Shown piece after piece: positions 24,618-36,239 of a DNA stretch of 64,000 nt. The notes under the pieces are model-generated. The model ran no database searches. It was given only the letters and a program-made list of their open reading frames with translations, and had not been told where the DNA came from. The stretch is from Carnegiea gigantea (lineage: Eukaryota; Streptophyta; Magnoliopsida; Caryophyllales; Cactaceae). Location: NCBI GenBank assembly GCA_029747015.1, contig JAKOGI010002227.1, positions 60,001 to 124,000 on the forward strand, given 5' to 3'. Made by a program: the position numbers and the translations under genes. Position 1 is the stretch's first letter. Each line of letters opens with the position of its first letter.

Positions 24618-24807
24618 GTGGTTATGAATTCTTATGTATTTGAGTACTTTGCATGTCAAACAATTGGTTGTGACATTACTTATATTGTGTGAATGAGCTT
24701 TGCAAAATATGTGTAACCTACGTACCTATTATAATGTATGAGGAAAACGGTTTATATGTGCAATTATTATATATTTGTACTTGGCTTTGTTGTCACCTAT
24801 TTCAGAT

Positions 24808-26774
24808 ATGGATTTAAGTTCTCATCGAGGTAAGTCCTCCCCTCGAGGTAGAGGACGAGGGCGTAGGAGCTCTGTCGTAGATCCGACCGCAATGGACATT
24901 GAACTATCTCCCCCCAGGTACCTTATATACCAGTTCAGCCAGGAGCCACAATGGCTCCTTACATACCAGGTATTTCAAGACCAATGCCTCCCCTATTTAG
25001 GGATTTCCATCATCAGACCTCATACATTCCCAACCAAAGCACCATGTACTACTAATTTGCCTACAACATTCCTCCAAACCTCCATTTGTTCACACTGTAC
25101 AGCCTACTCCCCAACCCGCTCACCCTAACACAAACCAGTCTCAAGAGAACATTGCAAGTGGTGAAAGTGAAGCACAATCCAGTCATGGGAGCACTGAAGC
25201 TAAGACTTGGATTGAGCCAGATGGTAACGGGTAAGTTTTCATTTGTTATATCTTATGAAGTACTACATTAATTTTGCATAATAAGTAATCAATTTGATGT
25301 CTTATGTTCAATTAGGTTTCTCTCCAATGATGGTGCTGTTAGTAGGATTTCGCTCATATTTCAAAGCAAATTTGACGGAGCTTGGCCTAGTTGGAGCAAA
25401 GTGCCCAAACCACTACGAGATTTGTGGTTTGGAGAGTTCAAGGTAACTACAGTGACTTCGTGTTAACAGTTTCTATGAACGTGATAAATTACTGTTGCAT
25501 TATTTGATGTGTTTTTTGTTTTCATAATTGCAGAAGTGGTTTACTTGGGATCCGATCTATGAGGATCGTATAAGAAGGAATTTTGAAAATCGAGGTAATA
25601 CACGCTCGACAGACTTCTTTGGCAAAGCAAGGAAGCATAACAAGAAGCATGTTTGGCTCAGTGATCCTCAATGGAAGGGACTCCAACAGCACTGGGCTAA
25701 TGAACATTATAAGAAATTGTGTGAAACAGCCCAGAAGAATTGACTAGGAACTCCAAAAAGTGGTGGCCCATCTCTCCACACCTGTGACTCGATCCCTATG
25801 CATGAGCATAGGCGGCGTCTGGTAAATGAATTAATGTTCATTATGTATTTGTTTAAGTTTAATACTGTATTTTGTGTTGTGCTTGACATCATTCTTTCTG
25901 TTACATACATAGAGGGAACAACTTGGGACGGAGCCCACCATTGTTGAATTATACAGTCGCACTCACAAACTCCATGGTGAAGAAGATGCCCCTTGGGTTA
26001 ACAAGAAATCACAATAAACATATGTAAGCAACCAGCTATTCTCAATCTTCATTGGTAGTTCAACATGAACTTGTATGCTTTATTTTCAGTAATTGTACTA
26101 TACATGATTTCGTACGCATGTTGCGGTATTGTAGGAATCCTTTGAACGTGATTTTTAAAATGTTATCAACTCTCAAGGGACCGGGGATGGCACTTTTCAA
26201 GATCCAAACTAGCCATTTCTAAACCCAAATGAGTTGTGGGTGAAGACGTTCAAGAACAAGAACGGTCGTATTTATGGCATTGGTGACGAGGCTGTCAACA
26301 TTAGGGAATCCGATTACTTCAGTCCCAGTCAAAGATCCAGTACAGTTTTCATATTAAAGTTTCAACGAATATGGTTATACATTGAATTTACTTAATTGCA
26401 ATACTAATGCGTACTTTACTGAAATGCTTGTCAGCGGGTACCGGTTCTACACCATCGCAACAAGAGCTCAATGACTTAAGGGGTGTAGTAACCAACTTGG
26501 GGGGTGAGCTAACTTCACAAACTAAAAGCTACCGGTTGCTTATGAGACATGTAAGCAACTGGAGGAATCCAACAAACTGCTCACCCAAAGCAACCAACAA
26601 TTGAGCCAACAAATGATGAGCATCGATCAGCGCCTCCAAGCTTTCTTTCAAATGCAACAAGCGTCTGGCTCGGGATCTCAGCCACCATTTACTTATCACT
26701 CGCAACATAATGAGGAAGAGGGTGAGGCTGAGGAAGAGGATGAGGATGAGGATGATCTTTACCTTGGTGATTGA
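24808..26774 (+). pseudogene. CACTA TNPA-type protein, multi-exon, probably decayed
   Basis: TNPA-type proteins bind the subterminal repeats of CACTA elements. An ATG at 24808 follows a TTTCAG acceptor-like site and opens a basic Arg/Gly-rich N-terminus (GRGRGRRSSVVDP). The conserved En/Spm plant transposase core lies in two pieces: about 25340-25442 (FQSKFDGAWPSWSKVPKPLR) and 25531-25743 (KKWFTWDPIYEDRIRRNFEN, then KKHVWLSDPQWKGLQQHW). Both are flanked by GT/AG sites typical of introns. A helical region follows at about 26440-26700, and an acidic C-terminus ends DLYLGD at 26774. The exon model was made by eye. A TGA directly after CETAQKN at 25741 suggests damage or an unrecognised splice, so I label it pseudogene. 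Confidence 0.65.
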
Positions 26775-27239
26775 GTTGATTGCAGTTTTCCTTCAGCTGG
26801 TGGCTTTTCTGCTTGGTTCTTTACGAAGTACATCTCTTGCTGCTTGCTTCCCCTCCCCTTTCTGCTTATTTCACTCCCCTCCCCCTGGTGCTTATTTCAC
26901 TCCCCTTTCATTTGGCGCTTGCTTCTCCCTCTTCTGCAAACATATATTTAACTTCATTCTCAATTACTAGCAACTTCTGGTTTGTTTAGATTTATGGTTT
27001 GTGATATGTAGAGACTTTGTTTGGAACTTGTAGTTTGTGAATTGAAAACCCTTGGTTGGAAGTGTTGTGTTGGATGTGATATTCCACCTTTGTATGGCTT
27101 AAAATTGTTGAGAGCACTTCGAATGAAATCATATTCGAAGCCATTGGATGTTGATTGAGTGCGAAGATCTTGTAAATTTCTTGCATGGATTGAAATGTAT
27201 GTACGGATATGATCAAAAACAAGGGATTTTATTTTTAAA

Positions 27240-27575
27240 AAATGAGAAACTCAGCGACGGAATGGCAACGGATTGGAGAAAAAAAACTTTTTTTGGGGCA
27301 GGGTTGGCGACGGAATGGCGACGGAATTTCCGTCGCTGATTCCGTCTCTAATGGCGACGGATGGTCCATTCCGTCGCCACCCCTGCTCCGCCAATTTCCC
27401 CCGCCAAAAAAGGTATGTTGCAATTTCTGTCGTTGAATCCGTCGCCAATGACGACGGAATTTCACAATTCCGTCGCCGAGTACTCAGCGACAAGCGAAAA
27501 TCTGACAGCCGTATTCCGTCGCCAATTCCGTTGCTGATTAACCGTGTTCCGTCGCTGATTCCGTCTTTATTTGAT
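27240..27575. repeat. Right subterminal CGACGGAA repeats
   Basis: At least ten direct or inverted copies of CGACGGA(A/T) and close variants lie within 350 bp of the right CACTA end, several as face-to-face pairs. Density is higher than at the left end. This asymmetry is common in CACTA elements. Confidence 0.8.
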
Positions 27576-27593
27576 CTTTTTCTTGTAGTGAGA

Positions 27594-28290
27594 TTTAATT
27601 AGAGACAGGGGTCGAGAAGGGTCTGTCTTCAAGCAGCAAAGGACGAAATGAAGATCATTTGCGTTCATCCTTAGCGGTAGAATAAGGGGGCGGCAGAAAC
27701 CATGAATCAGGCAGCAGATCAAGCAGCTTCTTCATAGTTGTGGGTAGGTTCAAGAACAAGGGCATGAGACACTCTCTCTGGCTTTTTCTCTCTCCAAAGG
27801 GGTCTTGCACAACTTTCTATTTCTAATCCCTTAAATTGCCATACAACGATTACCAATAAAATACTACCTCCTACTCCAACACAGAACCCCCCTTTAAAAA
27901 ACAAAAGGAAAAAGAAAAATCTCAAAAGCAATTCGAAAGCTGACATCAACATACGATCCTCAATTTTCTAGCACCTTATTTCCCAACCTATTTCCTTTAT
28001 CCTCCATTGTCCATCATAATTAACACTAATTTTCAATACTACAAAAATGATATACCTATATAAAATTTAAAGTTGATTTACTCCCTTTTTCAGAAGGGTC
28101 AGACTAAGTTCTGGATTAGGCTGCCTAGGGAAACGGCTAAGGAAAATCTTGGTTGCAACTCATTGATTATCCAACGTACGCTCCATATATTAGACAAATG
28201 GCTACCTCCTAGATCCAAACCGAGGGGTAGCCAATGGCAAGCAAGTCAAGTGTTATGTGCTCTGCATTGTTTTTGATAAATCTGACTTAT
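27594..28290. other. Spacer, no gene seen
   Basis: No recognisable coding sequence. A pyrimidine-rich stretch at about 27770-27810 and an A-rich run near 27895-27925 are the only notable features. Confidence 0.5.
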
Positions 28291-28293
28291 TTA

Positions 28294-29016
28294 GGGGATG
28301 TTTGGGTGCAAGAGCTTTTTGGAGAAAAAGAGCTTTTGGGGGGGCTTTAACTATTTTGACTGGTCAAAACAGCTAAATTAGTGTTTGTTTGAAGAGCTAT
28401 TGGAAAGAGCTGTTTGGATCCAAAAAACTCTTTCTCTAAAGGCTATTTGAGAATAGCTGGTTGTGAAAATGACATAACTACCCAAAAGTTTGAAAAAAAT
28501 TATACAATATGTCATTAACCTTTTACAGTGATAATTGATGCTGTATATTATTTAAATTTAATATATCCAAGATTAAATTATTCCAATATATAAATTTCAA
28601 TTCATAATAATAAGATATGCAGTAAATAATAAAATAATATTTTAAGACATAATTATCGTATAGATAGACATACATAAGTTGAAAAAAAAAGATTAATAAT
28701 ATTACAAATTATGTACAACTAGTAACAAATTAAGGTTTTATCAATAAAGTTAATTTATACATATGATATCAATTTAATTCTTTTTGAAAAGAAACTAAGA
28801 TAACTCGTAAATGAAAAAAATATTTTTAATTAAAAAGTAATTTAAGGTAAGGGCACAAATGAAATTTTACTGAATATCTTTTTTAAAAATAGCTAATTTT
28901 ACCAAACACTTCTTTTATAAATAACTAATTCAAACAGCTAATACAAACAGCTAATTCAAACATCTAACAGCTAACAGTTAATACAAACAGCTAACAATTG
29001 TTTACCAAATGGGACC
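28294..29016. mobile_element. PIF/Harbinger-like MITE (TTA duplication)
   Basis: A 723-bp AT-rich segment begins GGGGATGTTTGGG and ends CCAAATGGGACC, imperfect inverted ends of the GGxxxxxTTTGG type. It is flanked by TTA at 28291-28293 and 29017-29019. The right third has short direct repeats of CAGCTAATACAAA type. No coding capacity is visible. The end sequence and TTA target point to PIF/Harbinger (Tourist-like), but the inverted repeats are diverged. Confidence 0.6.
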
Positions 29017-29023
29017 TTAGACC

Positions 29024-29503
29024 TGATCTGCAAAAATATGGGCCTTATGTCTTGGTACCATCCACCACGGTAATGGGCCTAAGCAAGCCAAGTTAAGAAA
29101 CTCAGACATCAGTCTGAGCTAGCAAAAGAGGCCCAAACAATTCAAAATGAAGGAAAATGATAAAGTGACCATCTTACCCCTGAGTTACTCTGGTTATAAG
29201 TAGACACCTTGATCAACTCTTGCAGTTGATTCAAGGCATCACAAGAATTCATATTGTCAAAGCATAACTTAGGCAACAATATTGTTAGATATCTTTATTC
29301 TCAAAATTACAATCTTTAAAGCTCTATTGCTTGTCAATTCTTTCCCAATTGTTGACTTGATCATCAAAGGGTCGTTCCTCGGGTCAACACCTGAGGTTTG
29401 CCCTTTTTGCAGGTCAAGAACTCTAAGCCGAATCAACTTCAAAGGCTGTCATACGTAAGTGCACTCTTTCAACTCATCATAAAAATTAATTTCTCCGAAA
29501 ATA
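29024..29503 (+). repeat. 5' LTR of the LARD-like element
   Basis: It matches 52700-53173. Shared landmarks are AAAAATATGGGCC, AGTTAAGAAACTCA, GATTCAAGGCATCACAAG and CATCATAAAAATTA. A TATAAGTAGACACC stretch near 29196 (TATAAATAGACACC in the other LTR) is a good TATA-box candidate. Confidence 0.88.
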
Positions 29504-30481
29504 GATTGATACTGTTTGTGGGAAAGAGTGGTAGATAGCAGTAATCAACAAAAGAGCTCAACTTAAAGTATCTAACCACATAGACAATGAGTCCAACACA
29601 ATCAATGCCCTCGATGGTCCTCTGATAACACGACATAATAACATTTGTCACTATATCAAGCCGACGGCATAATCTAAATTGGGAGTTGGGTGTCTACTCA
29701 GCACAGCTAGACGGGAACCTGTAAGACCACTTCACTAACAGTCAGACACCTGTATGTAAATATATTTTCTTTTTTGATAAAAAAAGGGGATAGCAACATC
29801 AAGCATAAAGGAAAAAGACAGCAGCACACAACATTTCCAGATTGAGCGGGGCCCACAAAATTAATTAAAATGCACAGCTCACTGCAAGTAGAAAAAAAAG
29901 GGCTGGAGTAGCAAGTGGGCAGTGGGCACGCACCAACTGCTAGGAAATAGGTACTTTTAATTATATATTGTATTATCACATGGACATGGTTCATGTGTGT
30001 GGGCCCCACATAAATGTAAAATTAAAAGCAAGGAAGGCGGGAACTCCACCATGGATACACAAAGAACGGGAAAGATGTTACGATGAGTAGAGATACGATG
30101 CTATGGCAGCGCGGTGACAGTGACTTAGTGGTATGAGTCGACCACCAAGCAGCGGGCTTCGCTCGGCAAGTTGGTTAGATGGACATCTCTCTACCCGACG
30201 AACTTGACCACGCCCGACTGCCCACACAGAGATAAACCACCTTGGACGGGCAGCACCGGAATGACAACCGCCTAGATGGTGCTTCCAACTGGCCAGCACA
30301 AAAGGATGACCCCCAAACATTTGTTGACTAAGACAGTTGCCAAGTCGTTGTATCGTACGAGTGCGAAAAGCCTGCTTAGCAAAAGTCGCTCACCGTGACC
30401 TACTGAAAAGGCAAGTATCACGAATGCACAATACAGACGGACATCTTGCAGTGACTCTGCACCTGACAGTAAGCCTAGTTA
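29504..30481 (+). other. LARD-like element interior, left part
   Basis: A primer-site-like sequence starts it, followed by sequence without recognisable protein matches on either strand. It continues at 35378 once the copia insertion is removed. Confidence 0.6.
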
Positions 30482-30712
30482 TGAAGGAATACAATTTGAA
30501 TGAAGAAGAAAAACTCAACTCACGTTTATTCTCTTGTATATGTTGTATTTTGAATGCAGAAGATATGCATCTTATATACAAAACTTGACAGCAGACCCTA
30601 GTCCTTGCTTCACCTTCAAGCAGCTGAAGAATAAGGAAACAATTATTTCAAGAATAATTAATTTGGAAAATAATCCCACAAATTGCTCTCAATCATGGAT
30701 TATTCTCTATCA
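30482..30712 (-). repeat. 3' LTR of element B
   Basis: It starts TGAAGGAATACAATTTG and ends CTCTATCA on the plus strand, nearly identical to 35148-35377. On the minus strand the pol stop codon lies inside the adjoining purine tract ACTTGAGGGGGAG (30713-30725). Confidence 0.95.
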
Positions 30713-30719
30713 CTCCCCC

Positions 30720-33700
30720 TCAAGTTGGAGCATGTAGATCAATAATGCCCAACTTGCCCTTCAAGAACTGGAACTGAGTACTTCCAAGAGCTTTTGTAAA
30801 TAGATCAGCAGGTTGTTGTTTGGTACTGACATGAGACAACGTAAGTATGCCGGCAGTGAGCTTTTCACGCACAAAGTCACAGTCAATCTCAACATGCTTA
30901 GTCCTTTCATGAAATACGGGGTTATGAGCAATATGAAGAGCAGCCAGACTATCGCAGTATAGACGCATGGGCTGAGTGTGAAAAATACCCAATGCAGCTA
31001 GGAAAGACTTGAGCCACACGAGCTCACTTGTGGCAAAAGCCATGGCGCGATATTCGGCTTCGGCTGACGAACGGGAAACGGTAGTTTGCTTCTTGGTCTT
31101 CCAAGAGATTGGTGAACCACCAAGCATCGTAAAATAACCAGTAAGTGACTTGCTTGAGATGGGGCAAGCTCCCCAGTCTGAATCACAGAAACCAATTAGA
31201 TTCAAAGCATTATCCTTCACAAGTAGAATCCCTTGTCCGGGGGTACCCTTCAGGTATCGAACCACTTTGCGTGCCACCTCCATATGTTCTTCTCGTGGTG
31301 CTTGCATAAACTGTGACAAGATGTGAACCGCATATGTAATGTCTGGCCTTGTAATAGTCAGATAGAGTAAACGCCCTACGAGGCGTCGATATCTGGTGGC
31401 ATCTTCCAAGAACTTTCCATCAGCGAGCGCCAACTTGTGGTTCTCCTCCATTGGCACGCTAGCAGGCTTGGCTCCAATAAGACCACATTCATCAATTATC
31501 TCAAGGGCATACTTGCGTTGAGTTAAAAACAATCCTTGAGGGCCACGAGCAGCTTCAAGTCCAAGAAAGTATTTCAGTGGTCCAAGATCCTTGATGCTAA
31601 AACATTCATGCAAATAGTCTTTAAATTTTTGACAAGCTTCTGCGTCATTGCTGGCGAGCACAATATCGTCAACATAAACTAGAAGAGCCATAAAGATATC
31701 TGCCTTGCGATAGGTGAATAAAGAGTAGTCGGCATAAGATTTGATAAACCCATAGTCACATAATTTGGAAGATAATTTTGCGAACCATTGCCGGGGTGCC
31801 TGACGTAAGCCATACAAGGATTTCTTCAACCTACACACTTTGTTGGACCCGTTTGGAGTAAACCGGGGAGGGATTTTCATGTACACTTCCTCTTCAAGAT
31901 CCCCATGAAGAAAAGCATTTATTAACGTCCAACTAATGTAGTGCCCAGCCTTTAGCAACTGCAACTGCGAGAAAACATCTCACACCTGTCATTTTAGCTA
32001 CCGGGGCGAAAGTTTCATTATAATCGATACCTTCATCTTGATGATCACCACGTACAACCAAACATGCCTTGTAACGTTGAATGCTCCCATCAGAGTTATA
32101 CTTCACCCGATACACCCACTTAGAGCTAATGGGTTTCTTCCCGGGTGGCAGATCAACTGTCACCCAAGCGTTTTGTTGTTCCAAAGCTGTAATTTCCTCG
32201 GTCATGGCTTGTCTCCATTTTTCATCTCTGACTACTTCGTTATATGAGCGTGGTTCTGACACCTTCATAATAGCAGCTAAAACTTTTTGATGATTAGGTG
32301 AAAACCTTGTACAAGTGATATAGTGTTCTAAAGGATACCGCGTACCTGAGCACTCCTTTTGAGGTGAGATTGCAGCAGAGACGGGGTTTTTGACCTGGGC
32401 ACTGTAACAAATGTAATCATCAAGGTGCGAAGGGGGCCGTCGAACACAGTGCTCACGGCTAGATGCAGTTGGTCTGACTGTAGACGTTAGGCCATGTGCA
32501 TCATTCTGCCTGGCTTCAGTCCCAGTTGTCACGGACTGTTCTTCAACAGATCCAAAAGTTGTCTCCCCCTCTTCTTCTTGAACTGTACAATGTTGACCCT
32601 CTTGTGAGCTCCCCCTTGCGTCAGACGCCTCCAAGCTGGGAACAGACATGCTTGCTGCAGGGTCTGCCACTCCAATTATGCCATCATCATATTTTGCTCC
32701 TCTTGTTTGGAATACACCATCATAATTTTCCTCTTGGTTTGACAATGTTTGTCTTTCCATTTTGGGAGGAAACTTGTCCTCAAAAAATACCACGTCTCTA
32801 CTGTCAAATAAATCCTATGTTTCCCCATCATACAGTTTCCAACCCTTCTTTCCGTATGGGTAACAGAGGAAAATACATTTTCGACTCCTAGTAGAAAATT
32901 TATCCAACCCTTTTCTTTTAGCATAACACAGGCAACCAAAAACTCTATGATTATAAGAGGGTTTCTTTTTGTATATAATCTCATAAGGAGTTTTGCCTCG
33001 TAACACTTTGCTAGGAGTCCTGTTAGTCAAATGTGTTGCTACAAGAGCACACTCACCCCAAAAGTTCAAAGGTAAGCCAACATGAAACCGTAGAGCCCTA
33101 GCAACATTCAAAACATGTCGATGCTTCCTTTCGACCCTACCATTTTGTTGGGGCGTGTCTACACAACTTGTTTGATGTATTATGCCATGATCTAGGTAAA
33201 ACTGTCTCAGCGATCCGCCTTTAAACTCCATGCCATTATCAGTACGTAAGATTTTCACACTTTTTCCAAATTGAGTTCTAATCAAAGCAAAGAACCCTTT
33301 TAAGAATTTTTCAGTTTCACTTTTCTCGGCCATCAAATATACCCAAACACCTCTACTATAATCATCAACAATAGTTAAAAAATAATGTGCACCACATGGA
33401 GAAGGTGTCCGATAAGGACCCCACATATCACAGTGTATCACCTCAAACAAATCTTCGGCATTATTATTACTTAAAGTAAACTGATTTCGAGTTTGCTTAG
33501 CACGAAGACATATTTCACACAACTAATTATCCCACTTAACGCTGCCAGAACAGTCCAAAGATTTAAGTAAAATAGGCAGCACTTCACTTGATGGATGACC
33601 CATACGATGATGCCATAATTGTTCGGTCTTTCTTGCACAAGCCTGAAGCTTTGTCGCTGTGCCCCTTTGAAGAAGTAAACCCCGTCTCGTTGCTCACCGA

Positions 33701-34055
33701 CACCAATCGAAGTCCTCGTAGTGCGGTCCTATAAAATGCAAGAAACATTGTCAAAAGTCACTGTACATTTAAAGTCTTTACATAGCTTATGAACTGACAT
33801 AAGATTACAATTCAGACTAGGCACATGCAACACATTGCTCATGTTTAATTTTCCTTCCAAGTCCACGCTCCCTTGTTGCTTGGATATGGTGCGCTCGCCA
33901 TTCGGCAAGTCGATAATAACTGGGCTTACTTCTTCACATTTAGTCAACAAATCTGCGTTACCCGTCATGTGGGTAGATGCACCACTATCAATGAGCCAAG
34001 TTATATTACCTGACAGCTTCTCGTATCCACCTTTTGGAGTCTCTAATAAACTCAT
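30720..34055 (-). pseudogene. Element B pol (protease, integrase, RT, RNase H), broken
   Basis: Protease has WLIDSGASTHMTGN (about 33985). The pre-integrase region has CEICLRAKQ (about 33515). Integrase has HCDMWGPYRTP (about 33435), RTDNGMEF (about 33240) and TPQQNGRVERKH (about 33155). Reverse transcriptase has SKWVYRVKYN (about 32120), YGLRQAPRQWF (about 31800) and LVYVDDIVLAS (about 31670). RNase H has FCDSDWGACP (about 31180) and AEAEYRAMA (about 31060), ending in LGIIDLHAPT at 30720. Catalytic residues are mostly present. Frame changes occur near 33520-33730 and near 31950, and stops at 33523-33525 and 32815, so no full polyprotein can be made. Confidence 0.92.
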
Positions 34056-34094
34056 GAGTCGCTGAACCTGTTCTAATATGAGTCTAGGTATGAC

Positions 34095-35105
34095 AGCCTA
34101 TTGTGTTTCTCCAGTGGAGGTGCTCGGCTGTGTGTCCTGCACTGTCCCAACTGCATAAGCACTTTCGCGTCTGGCTCCTCTGCCACGGCCTACACCTGTC
34201 CTACCGCCACGGCTGCCTCTATTTCCACATCCTCCTCTGCCACGACCACGAGCGCTCCATCCAGGTGGGTACCCAATCAATTCGTAGCGGCTTGCTTCAT
34301 CATGCCCAGTCCTCCAACAATGTTTGTAGGTGGGCCTTTCTGAGTTAGATTAGTTTGTCTTCATCGGAACTGCGAAAGCCAAAGCGGAATCCACCTTTTC
34401 TTCTCTCCGCTGGATCACCCCTTTGTGATGCTCTTCTTAACGAACAATGTTGAAGATTTTGTCAAGTGGAGGCAGGGGATCCGTTGCTAATATTTGTCCT
34501 CGCAAAAACCCAAACTTCTCATCGTTTAGTCCCATTAGAAACTGGTGTGATTTCTCTTGTTCATGGTCTTGCAGAATCTTCTCTCCCAGCTTACATTCAC
34601 ACTTCCCACATATGCATAGGTGCTGTGTTGTTTTTCCATCTAACTCATTCCAGAGACCGACTAACTTTGCATAGTATTCAACAATTGTCGTTTCTCCCTG
34701 TTTGCAGTTGGCTATTTGGGACTTTAAATCATGTATTTTCGAAATGTCCGACACCGTGTATCTCTTCTTTAAGTCCTCCCACATCTGCTTTGCCGTATTG
34801 GTGTAAGCTATGCTAAGCTGGATTTTCGGGTCAATTACATTCAGAAGCCAGGAACAGATGGTGGAGTTCACCATCTCCCAAGCGTCAATTTCAGCTTGAT
34901 CTTTCCCTTCGGCAATTGTTGGTTCCTTCATCTTGCCGTCGACAAACCCCAATTTGTTTTTAGATCGAAGGGTCATAGTCACTGCCTTTACCCAGAGATC
35001 GTAGTTTTCTCCATTAAAGATTACAGCGGTTATTAGGGTTCCGGATCCTTCAGACGGATGTACATAATAAGGTGAGGTATAATCGAGTACGAATTTCTTG
35101 GCCAT
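34095..35105 (-). pseudogene. Element B gag, broken
   Basis: gag starts MAKKFVLDYTSPYYVHPSEG at the ATG at 35105. It contains the copia gag core (NGENYDLWVKAVTMTLRSKN, AKQMWEDLKKRY, VEYYAKLVGLWNELD). A TAA at 34437 ends the first 222 codons. Beyond it, in a shifted frame, lies a degraded knuckle, HCWRTGHDEASRYELIGYP, with two of the metal ligands replaced, then a Gly/Arg-rich tail. The real gag would have continued into the protease at about 34055. Confidence 0.88.
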
Positions 35106-35135
35106 GATTTGTGATTGGATTTTTCACAAACCTTG

Positions 35136-35147
35136 CTCTGATACCAT
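35136..35147 (-). promoter_or_regulatory. Primer binding site of element B (tRNA-iMet)
   Basis: On the minus strand TGGTATCAGAGC abuts the 5' LTR directly. Confidence 0.92.
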
Positions 35148-35377
35148 GAAGGAATACAATTTGAATGAAGAAGAAAAACTCAACTCATGTTTAATCTCTT
35201 GTATATGTTGTATTTTGAATGCAGAAGATATGCATCTTATATACAAAACTTGACAGCAGACCCTAGTCCGAGCTTCACCTTCAAGCAGCTGAAGAATAAG
35301 GAAACAATTATTTCAAGAATAATTAATTTGGAAAATAATCCCACAAATTGCTCTCTATCATGGATTATTCTCTATCA
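35148..35377 (-). repeat. 5' LTR of element B
   Basis: A near-identical partner of 30482-30712, followed by the second AGTTA. Confidence 0.95.
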
Positions 35378-36239
35378 AGTTAATCTCCAAAAACTCCTAA
35401 TCGCTCGGCATTGGTACTCGAACGCCATCCTTTTCGACTATCCACCACAGCTAGCCGACCAAGAGAGAGAAATAGCATAAGCACCGAACTGTCCGCCGAC
35501 CCAACCGCTCAATGTGATCATTCAGCATTCGCTAATCTCAACGATCCCAAAAGGGGAGCCGCTCCCACAGCTTGGCCTCTAATGGCCAACATGCCCACCG
35601 TGCGGTCTCCGACGAAAGCCAAACCTGAGGAGCCGACATTGAAGTTGGACAACTATCTGCCTTACTCATTTTGGCCGATGATAGGATGTCCGCCACCCAA
35701 AATGACCCGACCGAACCAGCCCCTACTCAGACTTCGAGAGCTCGGCCTTGCAGTGCCTGTCGTTCAATTATTACAAAAATATATAGAAGAATAGACAAAA
35801 AAATGGGTTATTAAAGAATGTACAATCAGGTGAGGGCCACGAAATCAAAACAAAAAAATTAGGAAAAAAGCGAGTGCATGGCAATTGACAGGATGGATTC
35901 GACCCATTATCAATCCCATTTAACCATAGAAATAGATGCTTTCATATTCTATTTCTATGATATAAGAGAAACCTTGCATCAAGTCCACTTGGAATATTAG
36001 GAAATTATAGAAAGAAAAATTCTTTGCTTCATGGGTGTCGTAGCGGCTCGTGCGGAAATGCTTGGCCACACTTACCGAGACAATCCACCTATCCTACATA
36101 TACCAGCGGTCGACCAACACTCATTAAGTTCAGTACTCGGCTGTTGCATGCATATTACGACCTCCTTGAAGCTTAGGCCACCATGCCACTCGCTCACATG
36201 AGTGTGACGTCTTATCCGCCCATACCCAATGCTCCTTGA
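35378..36239 (+). other. LARD-like element interior, with an unassigned 127-codon ORF
   Basis: After removal of element B this joins 29504-30481. An open frame at 35411-35794 (plus strand) encodes 127 residues with no family I recognise. It includes part of the duplicated target, so its start is not ancestral. It may be a trace of a lost gag or chance. Confidence 0.4.

Larger units (their letters stand above)
19615..27590 (+). mobile_element. CACTA (En/Spm) DNA transposon 1
   Basis: A complete 7976-bp element. The left end reads CACTACTAAAAAAG and the right end, inverted, CACTACAAGAAAAAG. A 3-bp target duplication AGA occurs at 19612-19614 and 27591-27593. Both ends carry clustered copies of CGACGGAA and its complement, as expected for subterminal transposase-binding arrays. 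Two genes lie in plus orientation, in the usual order: a TNP2-type transposase (about 20874-24617) and a TNPA-type protein (about 24808-26774). The TNP2 gene has stops and frameshifts, so this copy is probably not autonomous, although its ends look usable in trans. Confidence 0.95.
30482..35377 (-). mobile_element. Ty1/copia retrotransposon, Ale/Retrofit-like (element B)
   Basis: A complete 4.9-kb element in minus orientation with short LTRs of about 230 bp (30482-30712 and 35148-35377) that differ at about five positions. A 5-bp duplication AGTTA occurs at 30477-30481 and 35378-35382. It has an initiator-methionine tRNA primer site (35136-35147) and a purine tract just after 30712. gag, protease, integrase, reverse transcriptase and RNase H are recognisable in order but broken by frameshifts and stops. 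Short size, single gag knuckle and the wording of the motifs suggest the Ale/Retrofit lineage; that lineage call is tentative. It lies inside the LARD-like element. Confidence 0.94.
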
